The position numbers and the translations under genes were made by a program. Under the pieces are notes generated by a model. The model saw only the letters and a program-made list of their open reading frames with translations. It had not been told where the DNA came from and did not search any database. Positions 1-12,900 of a stretch of 64,000 nt of DNA are shown in pieces; position 1 is the stretch's first letter; each line of letters starts with the position of its first letter. Source of the stretch: Diplolepis rosae (lineage: Eukaryota; Arthropoda; Insecta; Hymenoptera; Diplolepididae); NCBI GenBank assembly GCA_030998225.1, contig JAPYXD010000695.1, positions 2,771,001 to 2,835,000 on the forward strand. Reading direction: 5' to 3'.

Positions 1-1353
1 ATGAGATATTGCGAAATTTCTCTAAAAATGTTAGTTAGAAACTCTTAAAAGTAAATAAAACTGTGATTATAGTCAGGAAAGTGTCGGTAAAGTAGGAATC
101 GATGAATGACACATGGGCTTAAGAGATTACAAGGAATACACTGGTAATCAGTAAATCTGAATCAGTAAAAGAAATGTATTGTATTCTATTATTTACATCT
201 ATCGTTAAAGATTTGACTACGGAAAATTGTTTTTAAAATAAATTACGAAATGGTGGATAAATGAGGAAAAAAACTCGGATAAAAAAGTTCAAAAGTATAT
301 CATCTAATTTTCCAGATTTTATCCCCTAGATAATATAAGGCATATAGAATTATTTAATTATTCCTGGACGGCCCATATCCTTGATAATTTGAAAAATTTT
401 AATCTGCAGAACATACATACTTATAGAAAATTCCAAAGCGCAACTTTTTTGAAAATATTCTTGAAATATGTGAAATAGCGGCTTATGCATTCAATCCCTT
501 TTCTCATGCTAACAGTCACACTCCGCCATGCGATGGCGGAAGAAGTCAAAAACCGTTACCATAATTCTCATTAATTATTCCAACCATTAAAATAGCTAAA
601 AGCACTAAGAAAATACAGAGCAAAGAGACGCTGTTTTGTGAACTTGTTTCTATGCCCTTTTCTCTAAAGTTTTAATCGTCGTTTAGTTTGAATAGTAAAA
701 GGCGTACGAGTTTATTCGAAAAGTTTTATTTTTATGAACTTATTAATTTCCGCCTCAGAAAGTTGCAAGTTCTTTTTCTAGTTCTACTATAATTTAATTA
801 ATCAACTTCCCGATTTATTTATCCATTGCTTTTGATTTATTGTCTTCACTATTATGAGAATTAAATTTGAATTTCAAATTGCAAACGGTTATGAGCAAAG
901 AGCAATTCGTAAATTGGAAGTTATTGGAACGAGACCTAGGAATTACAATCATAAATAACTTCATTAGTTTGAATTTCCAATAGTCGATGGTAAATTACTA
1001 GTATTGATATTCATTAAAAGTTGGTTGATAATTATCAAAAGACACTTCCGGAATTCGAAAACACCTAGTTGCTTTTCCGAGTAAAACAGGAAGGTTTTCC
1101 AAGTATCGGGCTCTTGCCTATGTCATAAAATACGATCCGGGTATAATGTTTGTCCCAGTTCTGTTGGGGCTACGAGTTAATTGCATTAAATGTAACTAAA
1201 GTTTCCCAGTAACGATATGAGATTGTGAAACCCTTTTTCGAGGCTGTCTGTATAATTTTGTAGTGAGGGCGTTTTCAGAGGGGCCAATCTCGTCTTGTTA
1301 TCAAGAATTCGCATGTTTCACTTTCTTTTCTATTACTACATACTTGAATTCTG
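1..1353. other. AT-rich unique DNA, no supported gene
   Basis: No reading frame of believable length or composition, no terminal inverted repeats and no RNA gene could be recognised. A short ctccgccatgcgatggcgga hairpin lies near 522-541, a motif type that recurs in insect intergenic DNA. Confidence 0.5.
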
Positions 1354-1845
1354 CATTCAGAAAAATTCTTTTTTATTAAACTAAATAGTTTGGTTAAGTT
1401 GAAAATAAATTCGAATCAATTAGAAATTTTTTTGATTTAACAAAATTCAGGGAAGAAAATCATTTTTTGTTAAATCAGTAAAAATATATTCTGATAGACA
1501 AAACACTTCTTTGACAGAACAATAGCCATTAAAAAAATATTTGGTTGAATTACCAAAAATTTGATTAGTTCAGTCAAAGGATATTGTTATTATACAGATG
1601 ATCAAACTTTTTATTTTAATTAACTTATTTAGAGTCGAGACATTTTTTGATATGTAACAAATTACTTTATTTACTTAAAAAATTTCAAAACATAAAAAAA
1701 ATGCTGTTAACTGCATTATTTGCTCAAACATAATACGATTCGTTCAAACAAAATTTTCTTGGGTTAAGAATAATATCTGGTTCAGACAATCAAATACTGG
1801 TAAACAAACAATTTGGTTAAATCAAATAAAGTGTTTTTTTGAGTG
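1354..1845. mobile_element. Echo element, degenerate, wttggttaa motif
   Basis: The left end reads CATTCAGAAAAATTC and the right end, reversed, CACTCAAAAAAACAC. The following bases of both ends also match loosely (aaactaaatagtttgg against ttaaccaaattg). The interior repeats variants of a wttggttaa/ttaaccaaw motif many times, with no coding capacity. It resembles the other CAC...AAAA-ended elements in this window. The exact ends are uncertain because the inverted repeat is imperfect; the flanking dinucleotide appears to be TG on the left. Confidence 0.5.
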
Positions 1846-4164
1846 CACAATTTTTCTTTTGAGAAAAAATATTTTTTTAATTAAAGAGATTCTATTCTGA
1901 GTATGTATTTACATGTGCCTCAATCTCATGTTTAATGGTCAGAACCACTCTCTAAATTCCAATTATAGAAGAGATAGGAAACATTTTCATGTATTTTGCC
2001 AGAAATCGAGACTTTTTGAATAGCCCACCTCGAATTACTAGACAGAAGTTTGTACCAGACATAATTTTGGTCCTTACCGATTTCAGACGCCATGTCAATC
2101 TAGCAACAACATTTTTTCTTCTTGTTGTCTCTTCAACATACTATTTATTTTGGTAAAGCGTGTGTTCCTAACTGACACCAGAAAAAAGTAAAGTATCTTC
2201 TTGTGTTGATTTTTAGGCTTACGGTCTTAAATGAAAATGAATCCCTACAATTGTCAAACAATTCTAACCTCAAAATCCTAGCAAGGGGAACTTTATTTTA
2301 AGCTTTTTTCAAAATATTCTTGATTGAAAAATAAATAAACAAAAGTAAAGAGATCTATCGTTGAAAAAAATTTAGTCATTGATTTTTTTTAATATCTTTG
2401 AAAAGCTTGAAATTTTTATTTTAAACTCCGGTTTCTGAAATTAATTAGTTTCTTATTTTTCCTTGAAAAGGGCTGTTTTTTAAAATGCATAAATTCATAA
2501 ACAAAAATTTTTTTTTCTACATTTTTTATTCTAGATATTTCTGAATATATTCATACTTTTCATAATGCATAAAAAATTTGTAGATCTTACTGATGATAAT
2601 GGCGTATTCAAAATTAATTTATAATCACAAAATTTTCAGTCACAACATTTTGTTAAATATTTTAAAAATTAAAGAAATTTTTCAATTTGAAAAAATTATT
2701 GCCCTTGCATGACAATTTTTTCAACAAATTTTATTATTCCAATTTTGAATTTAAAAAAAATCACATTTTAAAATCTTAGTACACACAAAATTAGGATTTT
2801 TTTCACTGACTTATTGAATCTTTTTTCTTTTCTTTTCCCATTCCTAAATAACGTTTTCAATTTTACAAGTATTTGGAATGAATTTTTATTTATACTGGGT
2901 GTCCAATTTTAGAACCTCCACGCGCAGATCTAAGCAATTTCATTTTTATGAAAAATGTATATAATGTTTATAATATTTTGTTATTGTATTATTATATAAG
3001 TTTGTGCATATAAATATTTATAATAATATATAATATTAAGTTTTTTAATTCTCTCTCAAAATCTTGTTATTTAAAAATATTCAAACATAACTCAGGTTGA
3101 AATTTCTGGTTTAAAATTCAGGTTATTTCGAACATTCACGAGAGTGGACATGTGGAAAATGAGTTTGAAAATCGGATACTCGAAAAGTTATAACATATTC
3201 AATATTAGTTACATTTCATTCAAAATTCAAGTATATTTCAAAATATTATTTCTATTTTCACAGTTTTCACTGACAATTCCTTATCTTTTCAAAATGTCTA
3301 CTTTTGAAAATTTCAATTTTATAATTTTCTACATCTCATTTCCGAAAATCTATTTTTTGAATTTGTTAATTAATTTTTTTCTTGTTTATTAAACTTTAGA
3401 ATAATCAATATATTTCTAGTTGCTGATGTTTCGAATATTTTAATTGGGGTAAAGGGTTATATGTCAAAATACCCTATTCTCTTAACTTTTAAAAGTTCTA
3501 TTCGCGAACAAATTCTTAAATTTGAAGTAGATATCTGATAGTAAAATGGTTTGTCTAAAAAAAATGAATTTGTTTTTATTTAAAAAATTTTTATACCAAA
3601 AAATTATTGGCAAATTATTAAGTCGGGCACAACGATCCATTTAACATTATACGACGATAAACTAAAAAAATTGAACAATACGTGATGATACGCTAGTACT
3701 TATTCTACTTTCATAAAACTAAAGGACGTTTTAAAATAACAGAAATTCAGTTTCATTCCCATAGATTGGCTGATATTTTTAAAGTTTACTAATTTGAAAA
3801 AAAAAAACTTCTACATCAAGTAATTGGAGAAATGAGAAAAACAGTGTTACGAAAAGTTGAGTTAGTTTCTATGAAATCGATTAAACTTTTGAAATTTTTT
3901 TCTAGAAACAGAATTAACTCACTTAGAAGAAGGTTCGGTTAAATTAAAAAAAGTTTCGTTAGTTTAACTATAGTATTTCGTTATTATATGGGCATCAGTG
4001 TTTGATTGATCAAACAAAATTATATCATCAACTCAACAAAATTCTTTGGTCACCAGGAATTTGGTTGACCCAACCAATTATTTCACCTACTTTTAATATA
4101 ATTCCATTATTTATCAGATTCAACCATACAATTTAGTTGAGACAATAAAATATATTTTCTATTA
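1846..4164. other. AT-rich DNA, no supported gene
   Basis: About 2.3 kb of very AT-rich sequence. The 82-codon frame at 3144-3392 is rich in F, I, L, Y and S, as expected of random AT-rich DNA. Near 2896 a gggtgtccaattttagaacc stretch resembles a transposon terminus, but I found no inverted partner. From about 3990 to 4164 there are iterated tttggttga-like words, so the 178-bp element that follows may sit inside an older echo element. Confidence 0.4.
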
Positions 4165-4342
4165 CATTAAGAAAAAAATTTATCCAACAAAACTTTTTTT
4201 GTTTTCCTGACAAAACATTTTGTTTGAGTAACAAAATTTGATTGATATAGCAAAATGTTTTGTTGGCACAACAAACGAATTTTGTTAGCTAAATACTAAC
4301 AAAATATTTTTGTTGATTTGACAAAACTGTTTTTTCTCAGTG
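4165..4342 (-). mobile_element. 197-bp echo family (aacaaaattttgtt), deleted copy
   Basis: The right end is TTTTCTCAGTG followed by TA; the left terminus has decayed to CATTAAGAAAA, preceded by TA. The interior matches the 197-bp elements at 21708, 22656 and 62973 almost base for base, but lacks about 19 bp in the capaacaaaacattttg region. Orientation matches the 22656 copy. It is non-coding. Confidence 0.8.
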
Positions 4343-5484
4343 TAGCAGGTCATGAAGTGGATTTTATTTTCTGACCCTCTAGTAGAAAAAAAATCGTTTC
4401 TTCAATTAACAATATTTTTGTCTAAGTGCATTTTTAAAAATATTTCTCTCGGGATAAATCTATTCCGTAAATTTTATTTTGAAGATATGGTTTATTTTGA
4501 CACAAAATTCTTTCAGTGATTTGAAATTGAATATTTGCACCTGGTAGAAGAGAAAGTAGTGAGTATAGGAAATTAATGTACGGGGTAATTGTTGACTTAA
4601 ATCATTAACCGTGGATTCTCGAGAATTTGAGCATCCCGACGAGATAGGTCGAAGAATCAGAGGCGGCTGCTATCCTACCACTTTATCTCATTCAAATGGA
4701 TAGGATGAGAGAGATAGCAAGATATTATGTATTTTACAGTCAACCTACTCTTTCTCGTCCTTGTTGGATGGTTCTTCATTTCAAGAGGCTCCACACAACA
4801 ACGAGAGACATCACTGTAGAATTAATTTTCCCTACACTTCTCGCACCGTCGTAAATTTAGCGACGGTTCTCTTCAAACGCGTCATTTAAACCAGCAGGTT
4901 AAAGGTACCCCCTACATATCATATAACAAGGTTCCTCTTACAGGCAAAATAAAAGTAAGTGCCTACTCAACAAGACTTCAAGAGCTCTTCATGAATCAAA
5001 TTTGCACTCTTATCCTCGTCTCGCCTTCTAAAAATTACTCATCGTAAAAGGAAAGAGAGAGAAAGAGTAAATAAATTTCACAGTATACTTTTCAAGAAAA
5101 TTTCAGCTGAATGTAATTAAATTTGCTTGAACAAACGTCAATTAGAAGCGAATTCAATCTAATTCAAGTAAAATCCAAGTGAATTTAATTAATTTCAGAA
5201 TTTGACTAGGAAATTGAATTCGTCTATTTCTGTCTTCACATCAGAAAGTAATAATTCAAGTAATTGAGGAATAATAATTCTTCTAGTAATTTTTCATATT
5301 TAAGATCTCGGCAAAAATATATTTTAAATTTATTTATTTTCTGCAAATAAAAATTTTACAAATTGCAATAATGTTAATTTAAATGAATTCTATGGGAATT
5401 CTCGTAAATTGAAATAGCATATTACAACCAAATTTCAAGTCAAAATATAAGTTATTTCAGGCAAATTATAGCGACCCTGGCTGA
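4343..5484. other. Non-repetitive stretch with higher-complexity island 4570-5070
   Basis: The part at about 4570-5070 has balanced base composition, contains no inverted repeats, and looks unlike the surrounding AT-rich transposon debris. It has no convincing reading frame. It could be a conserved non-coding or regulatory segment, which only cross-species alignment can decide. The rest is simple AT-rich sequence. Confidence 0.3.
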
Positions 5485-5830
5485 ATTTCTGATTCGAATT
5501 TAATCCAAGCGAATCAGACCTATTTCGAACCAATCCGAAAAATGTTTTGAATATTGTTCGATGCAAATTGGTTGAAAATCAATCCCAATAAATCCGAGGT
5601 CGGATTAGCGTAAACTGAATTTTCAACCCGAATAATTCTGATTGATTTGCCTTAAACTTCACGTATAACATTTTTCTTATTGATTCGGAATGGTTCGGAA
5701 ACAGATTTCAAAAGGGCTTGAATTCACTTGGATTGGTTTCTCTTATGAAACTTTCGTCTGGAGAATCGAAACTGAATCCAACCAAATTTGCGTGAATAAG
5801 AATCTGTTTGGAGCGAATTTAAAGTTAATT
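5485..5830. repeat. Diverged repeat family rich in aatccga/tcggatt
   Basis: The stretch gattcgaatttaatccaag...aatccgaaaaatgttttgaa recurs at 55758-55838, around 53020 and, reversed, around 54270-54360. The right part repeats gattcggaatggttcggaa in opposite sense, giving a loose palindrome. Overlapping short frames (for example 5690-5929) follow from the iterated motif and are not genes. Confidence 0.6.
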
Positions 5831-6367
5831 GTCAAGTGCATTCATTTAACTGTATTTAATTACAACCTTATTAATTATGCTGTCTTTTTCTGTTCACCAA
5901 ATTATTTTTCACTTCATTTAATTCATTAATGGACCATTTCACCAAGTTCAATCAAAAATTCAATTACCAATAAATAATGTTATCACTTTTGGAAATTTAA
6001 ATTTGAATTCATTTTTTACTTTGACTCACATCAGTCTCGAATTAAGCTGAGTATGATTACTGAAGCGATTGTTCACATCGGACGAGAGATGCAGTCCCCT
6101 TTTTCATTAATTAAAAGACCGTCGTTATGAGCAACGGTGACACGATTACTGATTCAATTCAAATGTCTGCCCTACTTCGCTCTAGAGGAAAGAAGCACAG
6201 AAAACCGAACGACATAAATTTTTCCTTCTTGCATCTCACTTTTTCACTTCATGGCTTTTCTGGTAGTTCTAATAAAAAGTAAACCGTTCTATTTCTTCAT
6301 TCCATTAAGTTTTTCAGTGTTGTTTATATTTTTTATTCTGCTTATTTATTAGATTTTTCAGAATATC
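5831..6367. other. No supported gene
   Basis: AT-rich DNA with a slightly more balanced patch at 6060-6200. No ORF, RNA or repeat structure is recognised. Confidence 0.35.
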
Positions 6368-6655
6368 AAGATAACTTTTTTATTTAATAAAATATCTTTC
6401 TGAAAATTGGAGAAATTTGATAGAATAGAATAAGAAACCTCTGTCTGGTCCGTTATTGTAAAAATTGTGCAAAAAAATTGTTTACAGAGAATAAAACTGG
6501 AAAATTTATCGGAAATTACAGTTAACTGTAAACAGTTTTTGGAAAATTTCTACTCGAACGGACCTGAACAGACGTTCTTTATTGTATTCTATTGTATCTA
6601 AAAAATGTTCAGAAAAGTATTTTGTCTACAAAAAAAGTTATGAAAAATTGAGGAT
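6368..6655. repeat. Foldback element around acagttaactgt
   Basis: Left arm (about 6368-6472) and right arm (about 6545-6655) are imperfect reverse complements; both contain gatagaatagaata/tattctattgtatc and ggtccgtt/aacggacc. The centre holds acagttaactgtaaacag. A diverged relative lies at 12440-12680. Non-coding, MITE-like; target duplication not resolved. Confidence 0.6.
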
Positions 6656-7100
6656 AGACTTTTTCGTGCCCATGTCATCACTTTTCAGTTATATTCTACA
6701 CGTACAACGTATGTTATGAGTCTCTGAATCAAATTTAATGCTATAGATTTAAAAAAATATTGTCGAATCCTAAAAATATCTATGCTTGTAACGAAGTCGT
6801 TGAATTGAAAAATTTATTAATTTAAAAAAAATTTTCATAAATTTATTAAAGTTATTTTTATCTCTATAGACTATAACGTGAATATATATTTGTCTTTTAA
6901 CTCGATTGATGAAAGGTTTTTTTCATTTTTAATAGCCGGAAAGAGAGTTTGTCCTGGCTGATAGCACAGGTCTGCATGGTTTTGTTCTGGAATAGCTGAA
7001 GATCATTTCCGAAGTAATTTTTGGCATATAAACCGAATCCTGGGTCAGAATTGCTCCATCACGTCAGATTTTTGAGTAATCCTAACCTAAAAGTGCAAAA

Positions 7101-7593
7101 AACACGGTTTTTCGCTTTATTTGAGCACCCATAACTTCGCGAATTTTTATTATTTTTTAAATCTGAAAAAACCACAAAAAAGAGCCACTTTTCAGCTTTC
7201 CATTTCACTAATTATGTGTATGATTTGAACTTTTATAACCAGTGATATCGACAATTGAAAAAAAAAAAATTTCAGGTTTCGCAATGAGCGACATATGAAG
7301 GGACAAACTTATAGGACATCAAATTTGTTTTTTTCTTCTTGTTTCTGCTGAACGAGGCATAAAAAAACAAATTTGACGTCCTATAAGTTTTTCCCTTCAT
7401 ATGTCGCTCATTGCGAAACCTGCAATTTTTTTTTTTTCAATTGGCGATATCTCTGGTTATAAAAGTTCAAATCATACATATAATTAGTGAAATGGAAAAC
7501 TGAAAAGTGGCTCTTTTTTGTGATTTTTCCAGATTCAAAAATAATAAAAATTCGCAAAGTTATGGGTGCTCAAATAAAGCGAAAAACCGTGTT
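7101..7593. repeat. Near-perfect foldback, arms about 233 bp
   Basis: Left arm 7101-7334 and right arm 7360-7593 are nearly exact reverse complements around a spacer of about 25 bp. Ends are AACACGGTTTTTCGC and its complement. The arms differ at only a few positions, implying recent origin or sequence homogenisation. The 72-codon frame at 7507 begins in the arm and is not credible as a gene. No target-site duplication is evident. Confidence 0.85.
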
Positions 7594-8319
7594 CTGAGGC
7601 CAGATTCGGATTCTACGGGAACTTGGCTGTCAGAAATAAATGCAGGGCAATCGTCACCATATTCAATTCTATGCCCTTGCCTGGGCCCAGGTCTGGCCCT
7701 TTTTACCCGCGTAATGATTTATTAGATTAATTTTGGAAAATCGATTTGATAGATATAAGTATTTTCCAAAGAAGAGATTAACATCACGTACAATAATGGA
7801 TTATTCGTGTGCAATATAATGATATTAACAATTATTATGTATATATAATCTATAAGTTTTGTCAACAAACCTATATGTTTGCAACAAAGTAGTTCACATC
7901 TTCTGTAGAGTTCAGCACCACGGGGAGACATATAAATTTTGCGATCTCGGCGATCATTACAATTTTATCGTTATCGCATTTGATTTATACAGAAAGTTAG
8001 CTAACTTGTCCATTGTGCTCAAGTACCTCGAACACCATATTGTACCCCATGCTTGAGTAGAAAATCTGGGGTAAATTGCCTGAATATAGAAACTTCCATC
8101 TATTTAGATTCTAGGTATTGATTTTTATCATACTATTCATAGACATTCATTGACATCGTTCTCGTAAGGGACTATTTTATATTAAAATTACATGGAAAAT
8201 CCTGCTATCACAATTTTTACCTATAGTGTTAGAAATTTCTCTATGAATTTTCCAAAACACAAACTGAAAATTGACTTTTCTTGCAATTTTGTAGTATTAT
8301 GATAAATTTAGAAAATTCA
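7594..8319. other. No supported gene
   Basis: Mixed-complexity DNA. Short overlapping frames on both strands at 7722-8056 lack features of real exons. No repeats recognised. Confidence 0.35.
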
Positions 8320-8500
8320 GTATTTTTGTAGTAAAAATTTCACTGAAAATCAGTAGTATTTCACTGGAAAACAGTAAAATTATTTCGGAAGTTGATCAGT
8401 AAAGCTCAATTGATAAAACTGATTTTAATAATCATCTTCAGTAAAAATTTCCCTGTTTCTCAGTGAGATGCCACTGATTGTCAGTAAAAATTTCATTGGA
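8320..8500. repeat. Iterated cactgannntcagtaaaaatt words
   Basis: Six or more variants of cactgaaaatcagta / cactgattgtcagta occur in about 180 bp, without clear ends. This is the motif vocabulary of the CTCTCTAAATCTGAATCAGT elements, so it is probably a degraded interior of one. Confidence 0.45.
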
Positions 8501-8874
8501 GTGAAAGACTCCAATTTGAAAAGGATTATCAATCTGAAAAATTATTTTTAAATGTTTTCATAAATAACCGTAATTTATATTCCAATATTCATAATATATA
8601 TCCGAATTGAAAAGAAAAAAAATTATCGGATATTGAAAAGATAAGAGCTGTTTTTCATGGAAAGAAGATTTCCTACAACTTGACTGTATCCAACTTGAAT
8701 AGTGAATGGTATATATTATTAAAAGATAATTTTGTTGTATTATTTTAGGCATCAACAGATTGATTTTAAAAACTGAATGCGATTGAATGATGAAGAATTT
8801 CCTTTTCGGGAAAACAAACTCTCATTTAAAAGAATGTAAATTTAACATCAAATTCTAGGTAAATATAACACCTG

Positions 8875-8958
8875 CTCTCTAAATATGAATCAGTCAAATT
8901 TTGACGGATTCAATCAGTGATTTTCCTTTTCACTGATTCATCAGTGAATATATGATTA
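8875..8958 (+). mobile_element. Left-end fragment, CTCTCTAAATNTGAATCAGT family
   Basis: Begins CTCTCTAAATATGAATCAGT and continues with cactgattcatcagtga-type words, as in the complete copy at 48421-48628. No matching right terminus was found nearby, so it is truncated. Confidence 0.6.
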
Positions 8959-11103
8959 TTATCATTTTTTATTTTCGCAGTTTACATACTTAGTGGTCAA
9001 CTTTAGTTTCAAATCGCGTGTATTGCATCTAAAAATACGTCTAAATTGCCGGTGGAGGCGGTTCATTTTTTCTAATCAATTATTTAAAACTGAGCGTTTT
9101 ATCTAAATGACCATTTTTTACACAATTTTTCTATTTATTTTTATTTATCTTTATTCATTCGTGTACAAAAATTTGAAAAGAGACATTAGTATTCTTGATG
9201 GTGGGTTCACCGGGGGTAGGTCCTTACTACTATTTTTCTTAGAGCTGTCTTTTTTTCTAAGTGCCCTTATCTCGCACGTCTAAGCCTATCTTTTTCCTTC
9301 TCACTAACTTGACTTTTCTTCTCTTGTCCCTTTGTTTTTCCATCCCAGTAATTATTTCGCATTCCGCCATAGCGCCAGATAATTAACTCCGTCTGCTCTC
9401 GTAAATCCAATGTGCTTCCAAAGTCTCTGAGTCCATGGTACTCGGTCAGGTTCTCCTCCACGTGCCATTTAACGGACCATTTTTAGGGTGAAACTGGTTA
9501 ACGAGTCTTCCCGCGCCGTTTTGTCTCTCGATTGCTCACTCTTTACTGTAACTTTCCCCTTTCCCTCGTCATCCCTTACCGTTCTTGCCGGAAGACGATA
9601 ATTGCGGGGATGTCGCAATTGTCTCGAAACGTAAGCATCGGCATTATTTTGTACTTTTTTGCGATTGCACGTTCGTCAACCGCACTTTATGTGGTTCGTT
9701 AACTCTCATAAAAAGCCACAAAGCATTACCGGCAGATTTGGGGACAAGTTTTTAAATTAAAAATTTACCATTTTTTATATTTTCACATTTACGATTTATT
9801 TAGTCTCTCAAATAATACTATAAAATGAAACACACAACAATCAAAATATGCAAACTCGATGTATTTTATATTAAAACGTTTTGGGAATGGAAAATCAGAT
9901 ACAGTTTTTTAAAAAAAAAAGTTTATGGTAAAAGTAAAGTAGGAAAGAACAAAAAAGATCTGTGAAAAAGATGAGAGGAAAACTTGTATACTTGAATTTT
10001 ACACTATCGCATGTTCCTTTACGATTTTTTTTATATATGTGGATATGCTTGTCTTTATGTCGTCACACTGCAGATCTCACATCTGCAGAAAGACCAATGA
10101 ACGTTCGAGACTCTATAATATTTTACTTTCTTTCCTCATGCTATATAGCCCCTATAAAATAAGTATTTCACGTTGCTTCAACCTATATACATGATGTGTA
10201 AAATAGACACATTCTCGACTTGATACTTCTGATAAAATGAATTCCCTGGATAAGTATCTAATTTCAAGACATGATTTAACAAAAAAGCCTAAAAGTCAGG
10301 GAAAAATTGAAAAATTATACATTAAAGAACATTTTCTTAATTTAAATTATTTGAACGAAAATAGTTCGATAAAAACGAATCGAACATGAATAACAACGTC
10401 AAGATACAAAAGTGTTCTTTTTGTTAACATTATTTGTATCTTATTTTCTATGTTAATGTTAAGTAAACCTAATAAAATAACAGTTTTTGAGTGATCTAAC
10501 AAGATAAAAACGAAACATTACTTTCGTGAGAAAAATATTTGCATCGACGGAACGTCGCTTGTATCATTTTCATTTAAAACTCAATTTAGTCGCACCGGAG
10601 GCTATCAAATTCTCGTTTACACTTTTTGCCCTAAAATCGATTCTTTCGAAACTTAACTCATGGCTTGGGAAACTTGGTATTAACTCTTGAAGATTAATTA
10701 CACTTGATGCTTCTGGTTTAAATTAAATAATAAAATATATCATTCATTAGCTGCATTTCTAGTTTACTCAGAAAAAATAAAATAAAAATGTTTCTTATTC
10801 TCAGGTATAATATTTTTAAACTTAGGACACATTATCCAACGGTCTGATCATATATTGACTTTACTACTGGAACGCGCTCAAGCATTACATTTTCTTCTAG
10901 AATTTAATCTTCTAATGCTATTATTTATTCTTTTTAGCTCTAAACAACAAGTTTGAATTTCATTAAACTCTGTATAAGTGAATTTATTATTTAAACCGAT
11001 TTTTAGAGGGATTGTTATCATAAAGTTGTAAAATTTGTACAATTGATTAAACGAAAAGAAACTTCAGAATTTGCTCAATTATTGTTTCCGTTATTTGTAA
11101 TCC
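8959..11103. other. No supported gene; complex island 9180-9720
   Basis: Positions about 9180-9720 are noticeably less AT-rich and non-repetitive (for example the stretches around 9440-9530 and 9580-9720). The minus-strand frame 9267-9461 (MEENLTEYHGLRDFG...) has varied amino acid composition but no recognised domain or splice context, so it is noted only as a possible exon. From 9720 to 11103 I see AT-rich DNA with a small hairpin near 10401-10445. Confidence 0.3.
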
Positions 11104-11277
11104 ACTCTCTAAATCTGAATAACTTGAAATTTGACAGATTTGAGATCAGCTACTTACTGTATACTATGTAATCAGTCATTTTTGACGGGTGATCAATCAA
11201 AAAGAATTGAGTGCTTGGAAAAAAGTAAACCACTGATTCCTAATCTATTAGATTTTAACTAATTCAGATTTAGAAAG
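11104..11277 (+). mobile_element. Degenerate CTCTCTAAATCTGAAT element
   Basis: Left end CTCTCTAAATCTGAAT, right end attcagatttagaaag, which is its imperfect reverse complement. Length is 174 bp, against 208 bp for the intact 48421 copy. The interior has decayed cagtcatttttgacgg words. Confidence 0.65.
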
Positions 11278-12439
11278 AAAAATAGAACGAAATTTTCGAT
11301 TTAAAGTATCAAGAATCATTAAATATCCTGTTCCTACTCTCCAAAAAAGAAATTTATTTTTAATTAACACACTGAACCAATACTTGTAATTAACTAATCT
11401 ATAGTAAACAAGATTCTACTAATTATTAATATAAATAATTATAAAAGCTAGTGGGAAATGACTTCCTTTCATTTCAATTATTTGTTTTTTAGTAGTTTAA
11501 ATTCATAATTAGTTTTCAGGGAGCCCAGTTTAGATTTTTTAGATAAATGTGAAATATCATCTTTTCCAAATAAGAAATTAAGTACATTGATATTTTTCCG
11601 AAATTTCCTATCAATTTTGTATTTTTAATACAGTACCTAAAATTTGTTAAATCAAATTGTTTCAAACTGCATACATTTTTTAATTGAATGATCATTCTTT
11701 GGATTTTTATCGATCATTTTTGAGGAAGATATTCATAATTATTCAAGTGAAAATAGTTATGTTAGTGACTCCCAGTTTGTAATTTATATCAAGATAAATG
11801 TTTTGATGGGGGAAAAATTTAAGTCTCAACTTTTCTTGTAAAAGCCCTTTGATTTATCCTCTTAATTTTCCTCTACCGAATCTCCGCCATTTTGATGCGG
11901 AAGCTGTTATGCCAACCTAGCAGTTAGCAGCAAAATTAGGCATTCCTTCTTCCTTTCTTATTCATTGATTCAAATCTCTATTTCATCTCTGATATCATCA
12001 GGACGAATCTACTCTTCTGTACGGAAATCCCGTTTTATGGAAAGAGCGATACGAATCAAAACGCCTTGACGATGAAACGAGGAATCCGAAGACGGTATTT
12101 TCTTGTATCCCTCCGACAAATTCATTTCGCTTCGTCAGAAATACGATAGCGTCACGTCCATTCTTCTTGTTAAAACATGCTGATGGTCTCAGATTATTTT
12201 ATCAACGTGATTCGGCTACTTGCTCGAAATATTTATCAACTGCATAGTCACCATTCATTAACCTTTCAGTAACATTACGTAACTTGTTTATTAATTATAT
12301 TTATTCCTGTAATTAATTAGTTTTATCGCAATTTCATTTAGGTCGCTTAACCATGAGAGAATTACCATTTTAAGTATTTAGTTTAACGGACACAAATCGA
12401 CCAGTTCAAGGGACTAAATTCTTGTAAGAAAACATTTTT
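11278..12439. other. No supported gene; complex island 11870-12180
   Basis: AT-rich except about 11870-12180, which is balanced in composition and non-repetitive (ccgccattttgatgcgg, gacgatgaaacgaggaatcc). Candidate conserved non-coding DNA, unproven. Confidence 0.3.
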
Positions 12440-12680
12440 TTTTAAAAGTTAGAGCATATAATAGAAGATGATATATAAAGAATGTTTGTCAACTTCGTTT
12501 TTGTAAAAGATTTTGCAAAAAAATTTTCAGTTAACTGTAATTGTTGATAACGTCATATTTTATTCTTTGTAAGGAGATTTGTTTCAAGAGTATCACTGAG
12601 ACAAATTTAACGATCAATTGTGTTCTATTCTGGTTCACAAAGTTTCAGAAAGATATTTTGTAAACTAAGAACGTTTTCTT
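12440..12680. repeat. Diverged relative of the 6368-6655 foldback
   Basis: Shares the central cagttaactgt, flanking tgttctattctggttc and gaaagatattttgt words with 6368-6655. The arms are decayed. Confidence 0.45.
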
Positions 12681-12819
12681 TTAAAAATGAGTTAAAATAT
12701 ATGTTAGCTCCGTGTTTTATGTTCCGATTTATCCATATTCTTAATTATTTAATAATAAACAACAGTTTCTAATTTATCAGATTGTGTTTGAAAATTTAAG
12801 TACAAAAAATAAAAATATT

Positions 12820-12900
12820 ATCTATGGCATTGGGAATCGAACCAACATTTATTGTTCTGCAGTTAAGATTTTTTTCATTGCGCTATCACAGCTTGTGTGA
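12820..12900 (-). repeat. tRNA-like segment, possible SINE head
   Basis: On the minus strand, GGTTCGATTCC (12833-12843) is a good RNA polymerase III B box, and TAGCGCAATGA (12875-12885) fits an A box apart from its last base. Their starts are 42 bases apart, close to tRNA spacing. The acceptor stem does not pair, so it is not a functional tRNA gene. A degenerate tRNA pseudogene or the head of a tRNA-derived SINE are the likely readings. Confidence 0.4.

Noticed and set aside
8320..8500. CRISPR-like iteration of cactgannntcagt
   Set aside because: Repeats are diverged with no regular spacing or unique spacers, and the DNA is eukaryotic.
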